DNA of 64,000 nt from NCBI RefSeq assembly GCF_005233835.1, contig NZ_SZQA01000033.1, positions 1 to 64,000 of the forward strand, in the 5' to 3' direction. The notes beneath the pieces are model-generated. The model was not told where the DNA came from. It did no database searches and was given only the letters and a program-made list of their open reading frames with translations. Numbering within the stretch: position 1 is the stretch's first letter; every line of letters starts with the position of its first letter. The position numbers and the translations under genes were made by a program. The DNA comes from Herbidospora galbida (GTDB lineage Bacteria; Actinomycetota; Actinomycetes; Streptosporangiales; Streptosporangiaceae). This document shows, piece after piece, positions 46,939 through 54,153 of this stretch.

Positions 46939-47918
46939 GTGGTTGCTCCGTGTGTGAGTTGGGCCGAAATCCGTGAAGCGGCGGCGTCCGGGAGGATGTG
47001 GCCGTAGACGTTGCGCTGGTACATGGCGTTCGCGTCGGCGCCGATTTTGGTGATCTTCTGGAGTGCGCCGACGACGCCGTTGGCCTTGTGGCTCTGCCAC
47101 CTGTAGTTGTGCCAGTCGCCGTAGCCCTGGCCGCCCTCGGCGAAGGCGTTGCGGCGGCCGAGATGGATACCCTCGTACAGGCTCTCGGCCTGGGCGACGG
47201 CGAGCTTGGCGATCGACAAGGCGTTGGTCCAGGCGCCGGAGCCGGGGACGGCTCGGCTGGCCTGAGTCGCGGCAGTGTTGTAGCGGTCGACGACGTCCTG
47301 GGCGAAGCGCTGCTCGCGGACGATCTGGGATCGCCAGTCGGCCGGGTAGAGCTTGGCCGGGTCGTGCGGCAACTTCGGCGGCCGAACGGTCCAGGTGTCA
47401 GAGATCAGGTCGTACGCGGCGTACGGGTGGATTGTTCGGATGTCAGTGGAGTTCTGGTTGAGGTAGTAAGTGACCTCGTAGGATTGGCCGTGGAAACGCG
47501 TCAGCGCGGTTTGCGGCCACAGGTGGTCGCGCAGCTCGGTGTTGATCACCGTGGCGATGTCGGCGTTGTCCATGTCGCTGAAGACCGGATTGAGCTTGCG
47601 CAGCTGAACCCAATCGGCGCCGAGCAGAACGTCGAGGTCACCGTTTCCACGGCTGGCCGACCATTGGTAGGTGATACCCGAACCGGCCAACCAGCAGCGA
47701 GCCCAGGAATGAGGGGCGTGCCAGCGGGTTGCCATGAAGGCGAAGAGAGTGCTAACCAGGTGTACCCGGACGTCACCCTTGAGCCTGTCACCGTTGAAGA
47801 GGTGAGGGTCAAGAGTTTTCTCAGGGGCCGAGAAATAGCCGGAAGCTCCCGTTTCGATTCGAATGGGGTCGTGCCCCATCGACTTGCGGAGATAGAAATT
47901 CGCGGCGCTTTCTGGCAT
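46935..47918 (-). CDS. Nucleotidyltransferase-like protein
   Basis: 327 residues, first gene of the leftward operon. The segment GSGITYQWSASRGNGDLDVLLGADW resembles the GS...DxD core of polymerase-beta-type nucleotidyltransferases (quoted in parts: GSGITYQW and GDLDVLLG). The C-terminal half is helical with WTNALSIAKLAVAQAESLYE. It may modify a nucleotide, RNA or protein together with the downstream TGT-like protein. Confidence 0.55.
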   Translation of the reverse strand: MPESAANFYLRKSMGHDPIRIETGASGYFSAPEKTLDPHLFNGDRLKGDVRVHLVSTLFAFMATRWHAPHSWARCWLAGSGITYQWSASRGNGDLDVLLGADWVQLRKLNPVFSDMDNADIATVINTELRDHLWPQTALTRFHGQSYEVTYYLNQNSTDIRTIHPYAAYDLISDTWTVRPPKLPHDPAKLYPADWRSQIVREQRFAQDVVDRYNTAATQASRAVPGSGAWTNALSIAKLAVAQAESLYEGIHLGRRNAFAEGGQGYGDWHNYRWQSHKANGVVGALQKITKIGADANAMYQRNVYGHILPDAAASRISAQLTHGATT

Positions 47919-47991
47919 AACTCCAGAATATCGTCGCTGTGATCAGTAATCAGAATGCTAGTGAATCAGCACCGGAAAGGGCTGTCAATAG

Positions 47992-48300
47992 ATGCTCACG
48001 ACCACCGTTATCGTCGCGCTAGTCGTCCTCTGGACCTCGATTGCGTTTTGGCACGCACACCTGAGCCTCGTGGATTCGAAGAAGCTACAAGCCGCAGACC
48101 CGTTAACTCTCTGCGATACCTGCCGAAAGCATCGACGGGACACATACCCCCTTACCAAGATGTCGCCGACATTCGTCGCCCTATGGTTTTATCTCACGAG
48201 CATCTTCGTATGGTGGGTCGATGCGGTCCCTAGGGCCATCGAATACATGCGAGGAATACCGCAACACTCATGTGGTCGTAGCAGGAGGAGGAGCTCATGA
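47992..48300 (+). CDS. Membrane protein with Cys pair
   Basis: 102 residues. One membrane helix at 3-22 (TTVIVALVVLWTSIAFW), a CDTCRKHRRDTYPL segment and a second hydrophobic stretch (FVALWFYLTSIFVWWV). Possibly a redox or zinc-binding membrane protein. The stop overlaps the next ATG. Confidence 0.55.
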   Translation: MLTTTVIVALVVLWTSIAFWHAHLSLVDSKKLQAADPLTLCDTCRKHRRDTYPLTKMSPTFVALWFYLTSIFVWWVDAVPRAIEYMRGIPQHSCGRSRRRSS

Positions 48301-48575
48301 AGATCAAACAGCGTAAGACCAAGCACCCTGCCGCCTATGACCTCGTCACTGAGGATGGGGATGTCTGGTACTGCTTTCAATTCGCCTACGAAGGTCTGAT
48401 CAATCGTGGTGACCGGAAGGACGTTCCCACCTGGTACTGGGATCACCGCCGTGAGATCGATCTGTATGACTTCTGGCATCTCATGCGTCCTGATGGCAAG
48501 TGGGAGAAGTCTTTCACGCACCTCTCCAAGGCGAAGCAGTACCTGGCCGAAAAACTAGGAGGACAAGCGAAGTGA
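48297..48575 (+). CDS. Hypothetical protein
   Basis: 92 residues with AGGAGGAG before the ATG. Rich in Trp/Tyr and Lys (EDGDVWYCFQFAYEGLINRG, PTWYWDHRREIDLYDFWHLM). Not recognised. Coupled to both neighbours. Confidence 0.6.
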   Translation: MKIKQRKTKHPAAYDLVTEDGDVWYCFQFAYEGLINRGDRKDVPTWYWDHRREIDLYDFWHLMRPDGKWEKSFTHLSKAKQYLAEKLGGQAK

Positions 48576-49303
48576 CCACCGAAAAGCGAGCAGAAGAGAT
48601 TGGTAAGGTCCTCGCCGCCCACATCGAAAAGCTGTCGGCGGACCCGATGCAGCTGCTTTCGAAGCAGGATGCCCTCAGGAGGGTAGCCCGGAGGTACAAG
48701 GCGAGGATGCACGAAGTGGAGACCCCTCTCTACGACGCCGTCTACTACGGGCACCTGGTCATGCTTCAAAGTGCGGTGCAGGGGCGCCATCTCTCACGCC
48801 TCCGCCGCCACCCAAAGCCGGAAATCCATCGATTCCAGTGGGACGGCTTGGTGGACGACGAAAACGACGCTCCAAAAAACGCTGACTTCATCCTGGATAG
48901 CACCGGGTACATTCATCGGGGAAAGGAGACCCGACTAACTTATGATCTTCCAGACGGGCATGTTCATGCCGACGAAGACTCCGTGTGGGTCACCACTCCC
49001 GCAAGGTTCCAAGAGATCCTTCAGGCTCTCCGTGAGATGGGCTGGGATCGATCGGTCCGTCAGGGTGCTGAGCGGCTTACTCGCAATGCCTTGATCGAAG
49101 CCCTCAGCGACGACATCGATCAGATTGCCGGACTGCTGTGGCTGGCGGGCATCAAGAATCCGGGGTCGGTGTGGGTATGGGCCAACGAAAAGGGAGTTCA
49201 GGTGGATCTCAGCACGAAGGGTGAAGAGCAGATTCGCGCTCTCGCCGAGATCCTGCGTAAGGCCGGAATTCCGACCGACACCAACTGGCGTAAGTTCGTC
49301 TAG
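48572..49303 (+). CDS. Hypothetical protein
   Basis: 243 residues from a GTG overlapping the previous stop (GTGA), with AGGAGG upstream. N-terminal helices (EIGKVLAAHIEKLSADPMQL), then a basic segment (LSRLRRHPKPEIHRF) and a C-terminal alpha/beta part (SVWVWANEKGVQVDLSTKGE). Not recognised. Confidence 0.6.
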   Translation: MTTEKRAEEIGKVLAAHIEKLSADPMQLLSKQDALRRVARRYKARMHEVETPLYDAVYYGHLVMLQSAVQGRHLSRLRRHPKPEIHRFQWDGLVDDENDAPKNADFILDSTGYIHRGKETRLTYDLPDGHVHADEDSVWVTTPARFQEILQALREMGWDRSVRQGAERLTRNALIEALSDDIDQIAGLLWLAGIKNPGSVWVWANEKGVQVDLSTKGEEQIRALAEILRKAGIPTDTNWRKFV

Positions 49304-49359
49304 GAGGCCCGACATGGATGGGTTGGAACTTCCGCCGCTTGAAGGAAAGGAGAATCGAA

Positions 49360-49647
49360 ATGGATTTCACGGATCTTGAAACATCTCTCCAGATGGAGAA
49401 GGTCAAGTACACCAAGGAAGAACTCAGGGACGGCACTCAGCTCACGGTGCCCGCGCGAGACGACGTGGACATCATCATCACGGCGTACGACCGGCACGCA
49501 GAGGAAGGGCTGAAGTACCACATCGCCTGCTTCTGGGACGGCGGGGTGGAAGCGGTACCAGTAGCGATCATGAGCAATGTGAAGATGCTGGCCCGCTACG
49601 TGAGCAGCCTGATCGACGACGACACCCTCGACCACTGGATGGACTAG
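49360..49647 (+). CDS. Hypothetical protein
   Basis: 95 residues from the ATG at 49360 behind AAAGGAGAATCGA. An in-frame ATG at 49318 also lies after an AGGAGG, and a 21-codon frame from 49314 overlaps it, so a short leader peptide is possible. The protein has VDIIITAYDRHAEEGLKYHI and a helical end. Not recognised. Confidence 0.55.
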   Translation: MDFTDLETSLQMEKVKYTKEELRDGTQLTVPARDDVDIIITAYDRHAEEGLKYHIACFWDGGVEAVPVAIMSNVKMLARYVSSLIDDDTLDHWMD

Positions 49648-49649
49648 CC

Positions 49650-49952
49650 ATGGAAACTGACTACAAACCCGGCGACGAGCCGATTCCCATCGGCTCTGTC
49701 GTCGAGTACTTCGGCAGTCCAAGCCCTGGTCGATATCGGGTCGACGACCACGCCGACCCGGCCAAGCATCCCTTCCCTCAAGTCTTCAGGGAAACGGACA
49801 TGGACAAGGCCTATCCGGACAGGACTGCCTACCATCTGTGGCCAGTTGGAGTACCACACAAGATAGGTAATCGACACCGCTCGGTTAGCTGGGTGCGGCG
49901 CACGTCCTTCACCGTGATCTCACGGCCGACAAAAAGCAGCAGCACTTCTTGA
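49650..49952 (+). CDS. Hypothetical protein
   Basis: 100 residues, 2 bp after the previous stop. PIGSVVEYFGSPSPGRYRVD suggests a small beta barrel; the last 25 residues are basic and Ser/Thr-rich. Ends just before a strong terminator. Confidence 0.55.
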   Translation: METDYKPGDEPIPIGSVVEYFGSPSPGRYRVDDHADPAKHPFPQVFRETDMDKAYPDRTAYHLWPVGVPHKIGNRHRSVSWVRRTSFTVISRPTKSSSTS

Positions 49953-49957
49953 GATGT

Positions 49958-50000
49958 AAAAGCCCCCTCTCCAGCCAATTGGCTGGAGAGGGGGCTTTTT
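49958..50000. terminator. Bidirectional terminator before the tRNA array
   Basis: AAAAGCCCCCTCTCCAGCC and its exact complement form a 19-bp stem around AATT with T tracts at both ends. It stops the rightward operon and the leftward tRNA transcript. Confidence 0.93.
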
Positions 50001-50094
50001 GTGTTTCTGGCGTACGGCGCCAACGCAGTGATCGCCATCGTGCTGTACCTTTTGTCCGGCTCAAGGGACAGAAAGGTGAGTCGAACTATACAGT

Positions 50095-50167
50095 ACCGAC
50101 GCAGGGACTTGAACCCTGAACCTCCCGATTTTGAGTCGGGCACCTCTGCCAGTTGGGCTACGTCGGC
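50095..50167 (-). tRNA. tRNA-Leu(CAA), without class II arm
   Basis: Acceptor GCCGACG pairs with CGTCGGT; anticodon arm CCCGA-CTCAAAA-TCGGG gives CAA (UUG codons); T-arm CAGGG-TTCAAGT-CCCTG. The variable region has only 5 nt, whereas bacterial leucine tRNAs have a long arm. No CCA is encoded. Confidence 0.85.
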
Positions 50168-50171
50168 CGGG

Positions 50172-50243
50172 CTCCCCATGGAGGGTTCGAACCTCCATTA
50201 CCAGAGCCAAAATCTGGCGTCCTGCCGATTGGACGAACGGGGA
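50172..50243 (-). tRNA. tRNA-Gln(TTG)
   Basis: Acceptor TCCCCGT/ATGGGGA, D-arm GTCC/GGAC, anticodon arm CCAGA-TTTTGGC-TCTGG (TTG), T-arm GGAGG-TTCGAAC-CTCC. The tRNA would decode CAA, rare in GC-rich hosts. Confidence 0.88.
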
Positions 50244-50247
50244 ATGG

Positions 50248-50320
50248 CTGACCATCCTGGACTCGAACCAGGGATGGGCGGATTAACAGTCCGCTGCTCT
50301 GCCAGCTGAGCTAATGGTCA
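50248..50320 (-). tRNA. tRNA-Asn(GTT)
   Basis: Acceptor TGACCAT/ATGGTCA, D-arm GCTC/GAGC, anticodon arm GCGGA-CTGTTAA-TCCGC (GTT), T-arm CCTGG-TTCGAGT-CCAGG. A complete cloverleaf. Confidence 0.93.
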
Positions 50321-50325
50321 TTGCG

Positions 50326-50399
50326 TGCCGGTGCGAGGACTCGAACCCCGACTGGCCCGATCCTAAGTCAGGTGCCTCTTCCAATTGGGCTACACCGGC
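50326..50399 (-). tRNA. tRNA-Leu(TAG), without class II arm
   Basis: Acceptor GCCGGTG/CACCGGC, anticodon arm CCTGA-CTTAGGA-TCGGG (TAG, CUA codons), T-arm TTCGAGT. As with the CAA tRNA, the variable region is short. It shares the GCCCAAYTGG D-region with that tRNA. Confidence 0.85.
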
Positions 50400-50400
50400 G

Positions 50401-50475
50401 TGCCGACACAGGGACTCGAACCCCGGACCCGCGCGATTAAAAGTCGGCTGCTCTAACCAGCTGAGCTATGTCGGC
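50401..50475 (-). tRNA. tRNA-Lys(TTT)
   Basis: Acceptor GCCGACA/TGTCGGC, D-arm GCTC/GAGC, anticodon loop CTTTTAA (TTT). The outer two pairs of the anticodon stem are mismatched (GCCGA against TCGCG). T-arm CGGGG-TTCGAGT-CCCTG. Confidence 0.85.
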
Positions 50476-50593
50476 AAATTTTGTGGCGCAGAAACCTATT
50501 GAGAATGCTTCCCCTCAGGGGGCCTCGACACGATTTCTACCTACTGCGCATCAGTTAAAGGTGTCATAAGCCTACTCAAGTAAGTCGAACACG

Positions 50594-50665
50594 TACCGAC
50601 GCGGGGATTCGAACCCCGATTTTCCTGACCCCATGCCAGGCGCCTCTACCATTGGGCACATCGGA
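50594..50665 (-). tRNA. tRNA-Pro(TGG), atypical anticodon loop
   Basis: Acceptor CCGATG/CGTCGG, anticodon arm CCTGG-CATGGGG-TCAGG (TGG at the canonical position), T-arm CGGGG-TTCGAAT-CCCCG. Position 33 is A instead of U, and the first acceptor pair is mismatched, so function or identity could differ. Confidence 0.75.
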
Positions 50666-50666
50666 G

Positions 50667-50742
50667 TACCGCCAGCGGGAATCGAACCCGCGCCTTCGAG
50701 ATTGAAAGTCTCGCGACCCTAACCAACAGAGTCCATGGCGGC
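50667..50742 (-). tRNA. tRNA-Glu(TTC)
   Basis: Acceptor GCCGCCA/TGGCGGT, anticodon arm CGAGA-CTTTCAA-TCTCG (TTC), T-arm GCGGG-TTCGATT-CCCGC. A well-formed cloverleaf. Confidence 0.92.
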
Positions 50743-50743
50743 T

Positions 50744-50819
50744 TGGAGCCGTAGGGGGGATTCGAACCCCCAACATGCTGCTTGGAAGGCAGCCACTCTA
50801 CCAATTGAGTTACTACAGC
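50744..50819 (-). tRNA. tRNA-Gly(TCC) with encoded CCA
   Basis: Acceptor GCTGTAG/CTACGGC, anticodon arm GCTGC-CTTCCAA-GCAGC (TCC), T-arm GGGGG-TTCGAAT-CCCCC. The 3' end TCCA includes the encoded CCA. Confidence 0.92.
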
Positions 50820-50820
50820 T

Positions 50821-50897
50821 TGGAGCCGGGACGGGGATTTGAACCCCGAACCTGCCGCTTACAAGGCGGCTGCTCTATCCAGTTGAGCTATCCCGGC
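50821..50897 (-). tRNA. tRNA-Thr(TGT) with encoded CCA
   Basis: Acceptor GCCGGGA/TCCCGGC, D-arm GCTC/GAGC, anticodon arm GCCGC-CTTGTAA-GCGGC (TGT), T-arm CGGGG-TTCAAAT-CCCCG; the sequence ends TCCA. Confidence 0.93.
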
Positions 50898-50898
50898 G

Positions 50899-50971
50899 TG
50901 CCAACGCGAGGAATCGAACCTCGGACCTGTCCCTTTTCAGGGGACCGCTCTTCCATCTGAGCTACGATGAC
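50899..50971 (-). tRNA. tRNA-Phe(GAA)
   Basis: Anticodon arm GTCCC-CTGAAAA-GGGAC (GAA), T-arm CGAGG-TTCGATT-CCTCG. The acceptor GTCATCG/CGTTGGC has one T-T mismatch. Confidence 0.88.
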
Positions 50972-50972
50972 G

Positions 50973-51045
50973 CACTAGCGACGGGACTTGAACCCTCATC
51001 AATCTCATCGACAATGAGCCTCCCAGCCAATTGGGCGACGCTAGC
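50973..51045 (-). tRNA. tRNA-Asp(GTC)
   Basis: Acceptor GCTAGCG/CGCTAGT, anticodon loop TTGTCGA (GTC) in a stem with GCTCA/TGAGA. The T-arm (GAGGG-TTCAAGT-CCCGT) has a mismatch. Overall a tRNA, with some degeneracy. Confidence 0.8.
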
Positions 51046-51046
51046 T

Positions 51047-51124
51047 TGGTTGCGGGTGCCGGATTTGAACCGGCGATCCCGGACTTATGAGGCCCGTGAG
51101 GACTCCGAACTCCTCTAACCCGCA
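51047..51124 (-). tRNA. tRNA-Met(CAT) with encoded CCA
   Basis: Acceptor TGCGGGT/ACCCGCA followed by A-CCA, anticodon arm CGGGC-CTCATAA-GTCCG (CAT), T-arm GCCGG-TTCAAAT-CCGGC. The paired first acceptor position argues against an initiator; elongator Met or a lysidine-modified Ile2 are both possible. Confidence 0.88.
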
Positions 51125-51125
51125 G

Positions 51126-51197
51126 TGTGAACGAGCGGAATCGAACCGCCTCAAAGGGAGTCACATTCCCTTGTGCTAACCATTACACCACATTCAC
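51126..51197 (-). tRNA. tRNA-His(GTG)
   Basis: Acceptor GTGAATG/CGTTCAC with a G just before the 5' end, anticodon arm AGGGA-ATGTGAC-TCCCT (GTG), T-arm GCGG-TTCGATT-CCGC. Confidence 0.88.
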
Positions 51198-51201
51198 CAT
51201 G

Positions 51202-51275
51202 GATAGTCGGCGGGATTCGAACCCGCGTTTCCGCTTTTGCAGAGCGGCGTTCTTGGCCTCTGAACTAGCGACTAC
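51202..51275 (-). tRNA. tRNA-Cys(GCA)
   Basis: Acceptor GTAGTCG/CGACTAT, anticodon arm CCGCT-CTGCAAA-AGCGG (GCA), T-arm GCGGG-TTCGAAT-CCCGC. It is the first tRNA of the leftward array. Confidence 0.9.
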
Positions 51276-51334
51276 GTAAAACTTAGCAGGCGTCGATCAT
51301 CCGACGCATCTGATTTACGGCGAGGTATCGATAC

Positions 51335-51667
51335 CTAGTCGACGACGTACCAGTCCTCTTCCAGGAGGTCGGTCTGGGAGACGACCCAGGGGACGAACGA
51401 ACCGTCCGCCGTCCGCATCATGAGGTAGGACCTGAAGACACAGACGGTGCCCTCGGCGAGGCCTGTGGCCTCGGCCGTGTTCTTGTTGATGGCGATGCCG
51501 TCCGGGTAGCCGTTCTGGTGGACGATGAACATGTTCACGCCGTTCCAGCCCTCGCGGGCCAGCTTCTCGCCGTCCTTGAGGTACTGAAGAGCTTCGCTGA
51601 AGGTCAGCTGGATTCGATCGTCGCAGCCGCAGGAGCAGGCTTCTTGGATCCACTCGTCGTCTTCCAT
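51335..51667 (-). CDS. tad2: Tad2-like (DUF2829) Thoeris anti-defence protein
   Basis: 110 residues. From residue 22 the sequence follows DUF2829: FSEALQYLKDGEKLAREGWN, MFIVHQNGYPDGIAINK and YLMMRTADGSFVPWVVSQTD, then LLEEDWYVV. Tad2 proteins sequester the cyclic ADP-ribose signal of Thoeris defence and are phage-encoded. The first 20 residues are an extra segment with three Cys residues (EACSCGCDD) not usual for the family. It lies just beyond the tRNA array. Confidence 0.85.
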   Translation of the reverse strand: MEDDEWIQEACSCGCDDRIQLTFSEALQYLKDGEKLAREGWNGVNMFIVHQNGYPDGIAINKNTAEATGLAEGTVCVFRSYLMMRTADGSFVPWVVSQTDLLEEDWYVVD

Positions 51668-52005
51668 CAGGAGCCCCTCAGGCCGGTCGCGGCGAGGATC
51701 TGGGCGTTGCGCTGCTGCTCGGCGGCGGCCTGGGCGGCGCGGATCATGATCGCATGGGTTGTCATGGCGATCTCCTGGGCTTGGATCCGGCCGATGCCGA
51801 TGTGCATGGAGGACAGGACCTCTTCTGGGGTGACGTCGCGCTCGGTGATGATGGCGTTGGAGTCGAGCAGGCGCCGGTCGGAAGTGGTGACGGCGTGACC
51901 GTCGTGGTCGATGTAGGTGACGTAGGCGGTTCTGGCGACGACGGGACCGTGGTCGCCGGTGCCGAGGTCGCTCTGACCGAGGTCAGTTGCGCCGGAGGCG
52001 TTCAA
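51667..52005 (-). CDS. Hypothetical protein
   Basis: 112 residues overlapping the Tad2 start by one base (TGATG). N-terminal beta segment (ARTAYVTYIDHDGHAVTTSD), then a helix (MTTHAIMIRAAQAAAEQQRN). Not recognised. Translational coupling with Tad2 is likely. Confidence 0.6.
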   Translation of the reverse strand: MNASGATDLGQSDLGTGDHGPVVARTAYVTYIDHDGHAVTTSDRRLLDSNAIITERDVTPEEVLSSMHIGIGRIQAQEIAMTTHAIMIRAAQAAAEQQRNAQILAATGLRGS

Positions 52006-52015
52006 GTTCGTGTTC

Positions 52016-52537
52016 CTAGTTGGTGTAGTCGTATGTGCCAGCTGCGGCGCGTTGGCGCTGCATGACGATCGAGTGGTAGGGGCAGAAATCGCACAGGAAG
52101 GTGTTGGAGACTGGCCGGGTCGATAGCCCGGCTTCCTTGCGCAATTCCTTGGTGTCGGGGATGAGCTTCTTGCGGTCGGATCGGTAATCGCCGCAGTTCT
52201 TTGTCCGGCCGTGGTATTTCCAGCAGGAGTGGGCGTCGGCCGAGAATGTGTTGCGGGTGTCGTAGAACTTCGTGCCGAGTCCGTCGCTACCGCCCGCTGC
52301 CATTACCTTGTTGGCCTCGTCGAGAATGGCCTTGCGGTAGGTGGGGTTTTCCCACTCGCTCTTGGCGATGATCCCGAGCGGCAGGGCGGCGATGTGTGTC
52401 TGTCCGCTCTCGGTGGTGTGCCGGGAGGAGATCAGGTATTCGAGTGTGGTGTCGTATTCGGCGGGACCGTCGTAAAAGGGGAGTTCATCGACGGTCCCGC
52501 AGGTGCCACAGAAAAGAAGCCGGATTTTCTCGCTCAT
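52016..52537 (-). CDS. Cys-rich conserved phage protein
   Basis: 173 residues with FCGTCGTVDELPFYDGP at the start, HSCWKYHGRTKNCGDYR in the middle and FLCDFCPYHSIV near the end. Six cysteines and several histidines could form two zinc sites or an Fe-S cluster. It overlaps the endolysin stop/start by 4 bp. Similar Cys-rich proteins occur in actinophages, but no function is known to me. Confidence 0.6.
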   Translation of the reverse strand: MSEKIRLLFCGTCGTVDELPFYDGPAEYDTTLEYLISSRHTTESGQTHIAALPLGIIAKSEWENPTYRKAILDEANKVMAAGGSDGLGTKFYDTRNTFSADAHSCWKYHGRTKNCGDYRSDRKKLIPDTKELRKEAGLSTRPVSNTFLCDFCPYHSIVMQRQRAAAGTYDYTN

Positions 52538-53343
52538 AGGGTGAGAGCCGCCCAGGTGATGATTCCGGCTTCGCCGTCCGCGACGATTCCGGCCTTCGTC
52601 TGGAAGTCGATGACGGCCTGCTTGGTCTTGGCTCCGTAGATGCCGTCGACGGTGAGCTTGGCTCCGGCGGTGTTCAGCAGCTGCTGGAGCTGCTTGATCT
52701 TGAGCTGGTCGTCGGGGTTGGTGCCGGAGTGGTTGCGCGGGTCGTCGGACTTGATGCCGAACCAGTGGTCGGGCGCCAGCGGGAACTTCGGCCGGGTGCT
52801 GCCGGGCTTGGTCGGCTTGGATGGCGTGGTCGGTGCCGGGGTCGCCTTGGTGGCCCAGCGTGGGTAGCCGAAGCCGACGAAGACGTTGTCGTACCTGGCG
52901 CAGACGGTGACCTTGTTGGAGATGTTGCCGTCAATGGTGACGACGCGGCCTTGCTTGTCGCGGCCGAGGACGACGCCGACGTGGTCGACTCCCGCGACGG
53001 TGTCGGTGCGCTGGTAGTCGACGAAGGCGATGCTGCCCCGGGTGGCGGTGTTGCCGAGGCGGCCGTTGCTGGCGAACCATCGGGCGTGGGATGGCGTCCA
53101 GGCGAAGCAGCCGACCTGTGCGAGCGCGGCTTCGGCGGCGTCCAGGCCGCCCTTCTTGCGTCCGGCTTCCCAGGCGGCCCAGCCGGTGAACACGTCGCAC
53201 CAGGCGGCCTTGTCGAATCCGCTGTCCTTGACGCGGTCGCCGTACCAGATGCCGTAGGTGCTGGCGCCGTTCTTTTCGCCCTTGCCTTCTTGTGAGAGAA
53301 GGACGGCGATGTATTCCTCGGCGGTGATGATCAGGTCGCTCAC
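52534..53343 (-). CDS. Endolysin: CHAP-type peptidase/amidase with peptidoglycan-binding domain
   Basis: 269 residues. Residues 1-160 fit a CHAP-like cysteine peptidase: KAAWCDVFTGWAAWEAG (catalytic Cys), VDHVGVVLGRD (catalytic His) and FVGFGYPRW. A Pro/Thr-rich linker (about 165-185) precedes a PG_binding_1 domain (KIKQLQQLLNTAGAKLTVDG, YGAKTKQAVIDFQTKAG). It would cleave host peptidoglycan at lysis. The start is a GTG overlapping the upstream micro-gene stop. No holin is certain nearby. Confidence 0.9.
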   Translation of the reverse strand: MSDLIITAEEYIAVLLSQEGKGEKNGASTYGIWYGDRVKDSGFDKAAWCDVFTGWAAWEAGRKKGGLDAAEAALAQVGCFAWTPSHARWFASNGRLGNTATRGSIAFVDYQRTDTVAGVDHVGVVLGRDKQGRVVTIDGNISNKVTVCARYDNVFVGFGYPRWATKATPAPTTPSKPTKPGSTRPKFPLAPDHWFGIKSDDPRNHSGTNPDDQLKIKQLQQLLNTAGAKLTVDGIYGAKTKQAVIDFQTKAGIVADGEAGIITWAALTL

Positions 53344-53456
53344 CGGATCTCCTCGAACTCCGGGAGCTCTACGAGCTCGACCTCGGCGAGGCTGGCGGGC
53401 TGCGGACCGTCTTCGGGGCGGATGGCTCCGCCTACGGGTGGGGTGGGGTAGCTCAC
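53340..53456 (-). CDS. Acidic micro-protein upstream of the endolysin
   Basis: 38 residues from a GTG behind AGGAC. Pro-rich start (VSYPTPPVGGAIRPEDGP), acidic end (AEVELVELPEFEEIR). Its stop overlaps the endolysin GTG (GTGA), implying translational coupling. Confidence 0.5.
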   Translation of the reverse strand: MSYPTPPVGGAIRPEDGPQPASLAEVELVELPEFEEIR

Positions 53457-53474
53457 GTGCGAAGTCCTGATGGG

Positions 53475-53630
53475 TTAGCGGAGGGATTCGGCGCGGCGGG
53501 CGGCGCGGAATTCGGGCGCGGTGGGGGCCGAGACGTTTCCGCCGCGATCTGGGGTGTCTGTGCGGACGCCCTTTTCGGTCATTCCCTTGCGGAGGTCCGC
53601 GTTCATTGACCGTGGGGCTGGTAGAGCCAT
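53475..53630 (-). CDS. Small basic protein
   Basis: 51 residues from the ATG at 53630 with GGAG upstream. Basic and Ala/Pro-rich (MALPAPRSMNADLRKGMTEK, FRAARRAESLR). Not recognised. Confidence 0.5.
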   Translation of the reverse strand: MALPAPRSMNADLRKGMTEKGVRTDTPDRGGNVSAPTAPEFRAARRAESLR

Positions 53631-53643
53631 GGGGGGTCTCCTG

Positions 53644-54147
53644 TTAGCGCCAGGAAGGCAGTAGCTTGCGTGCCTGCCCGGCTGCGATATTGAGGGGTTC
53701 GCTCGATCGGACGCCGTATTTGACGGCGAGGTCGGTGAGCTCTTCAGGGGACATGTCGATGTTCTTGCCGTCATTCACCAGACGTTCGGCCGGAATTCCC
53801 TTGGGCGCGAAGCGCTTCCCTTGGGCTTGGAGCCGAAGTGAGGTCTGCGGGTTGAAATCTTCAGGCCATGAATAGTCCTCGGATGGGACTCGTTCGCCGA
53901 CGTGGACTCCACGCTGGTAGCTGCGCTTGTTGAGGCTTTGCTTGACCGCGTTGAGCAGCCGGTCTTCGCGCCGCGATCGGACGGTGCCGAGATATCCGTC
54001 TGGGTATTCGGCGTATGGCGCCGCGTTTCCTGTGCGGCGGGCGTCCAGTTGGTTTCGCCACGGCACGACCGGGACATTGGGGGAGCTGCCGATCGTGCCG
54101 GGCTGGCCTTGGGGGGCGTTGTAGGACCAGTCGCTGTATCCGGGCAT
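53644..54147 (-). CDS. Conserved-looking phage protein
   Basis: 167 residues. Disordered N-terminus (MPGYSDWSYNAPQGQPGTIG), basic centre, then a helical end (SPEELTDLAVKYGVRSSEPL). Its position between small proteins near the endolysin suggests a virion- or assembly-related role, but nothing specific is seen. Confidence 0.55.
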   Translation of the reverse strand: MPGYSDWSYNAPQGQPGTIGSSPNVPVVPWRNQLDARRTGNAAPYAEYPDGYLGTVRSRREDRLLNAVKQSLNKRSYQRGVHVGERVPSEDYSWPEDFNPQTSLRLQAQGKRFAPKGIPAERLVNDGKNIDMSPEELTDLAVKYGVRSSEPLNIAAGQARKLLPSWR

Positions 54148-54153
54148 GACGTC

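Noticed and set aside
46998-47942. 314-codon rightward frame opposite the nucleotidyltransferase-like gene
   Set aside because: Val/Gly/Ala/Asp-rich antisense shadow of a gene in a tightly overlapping operon.
50476-50593. Possible fifteenth tRNA between the Lys and Pro tRNAs
   Set aside because: GCGCAG/CTGCGC ends could pair on the minus strand, but no TTC T-loop or anticodon arm is present; at most a decayed relic.
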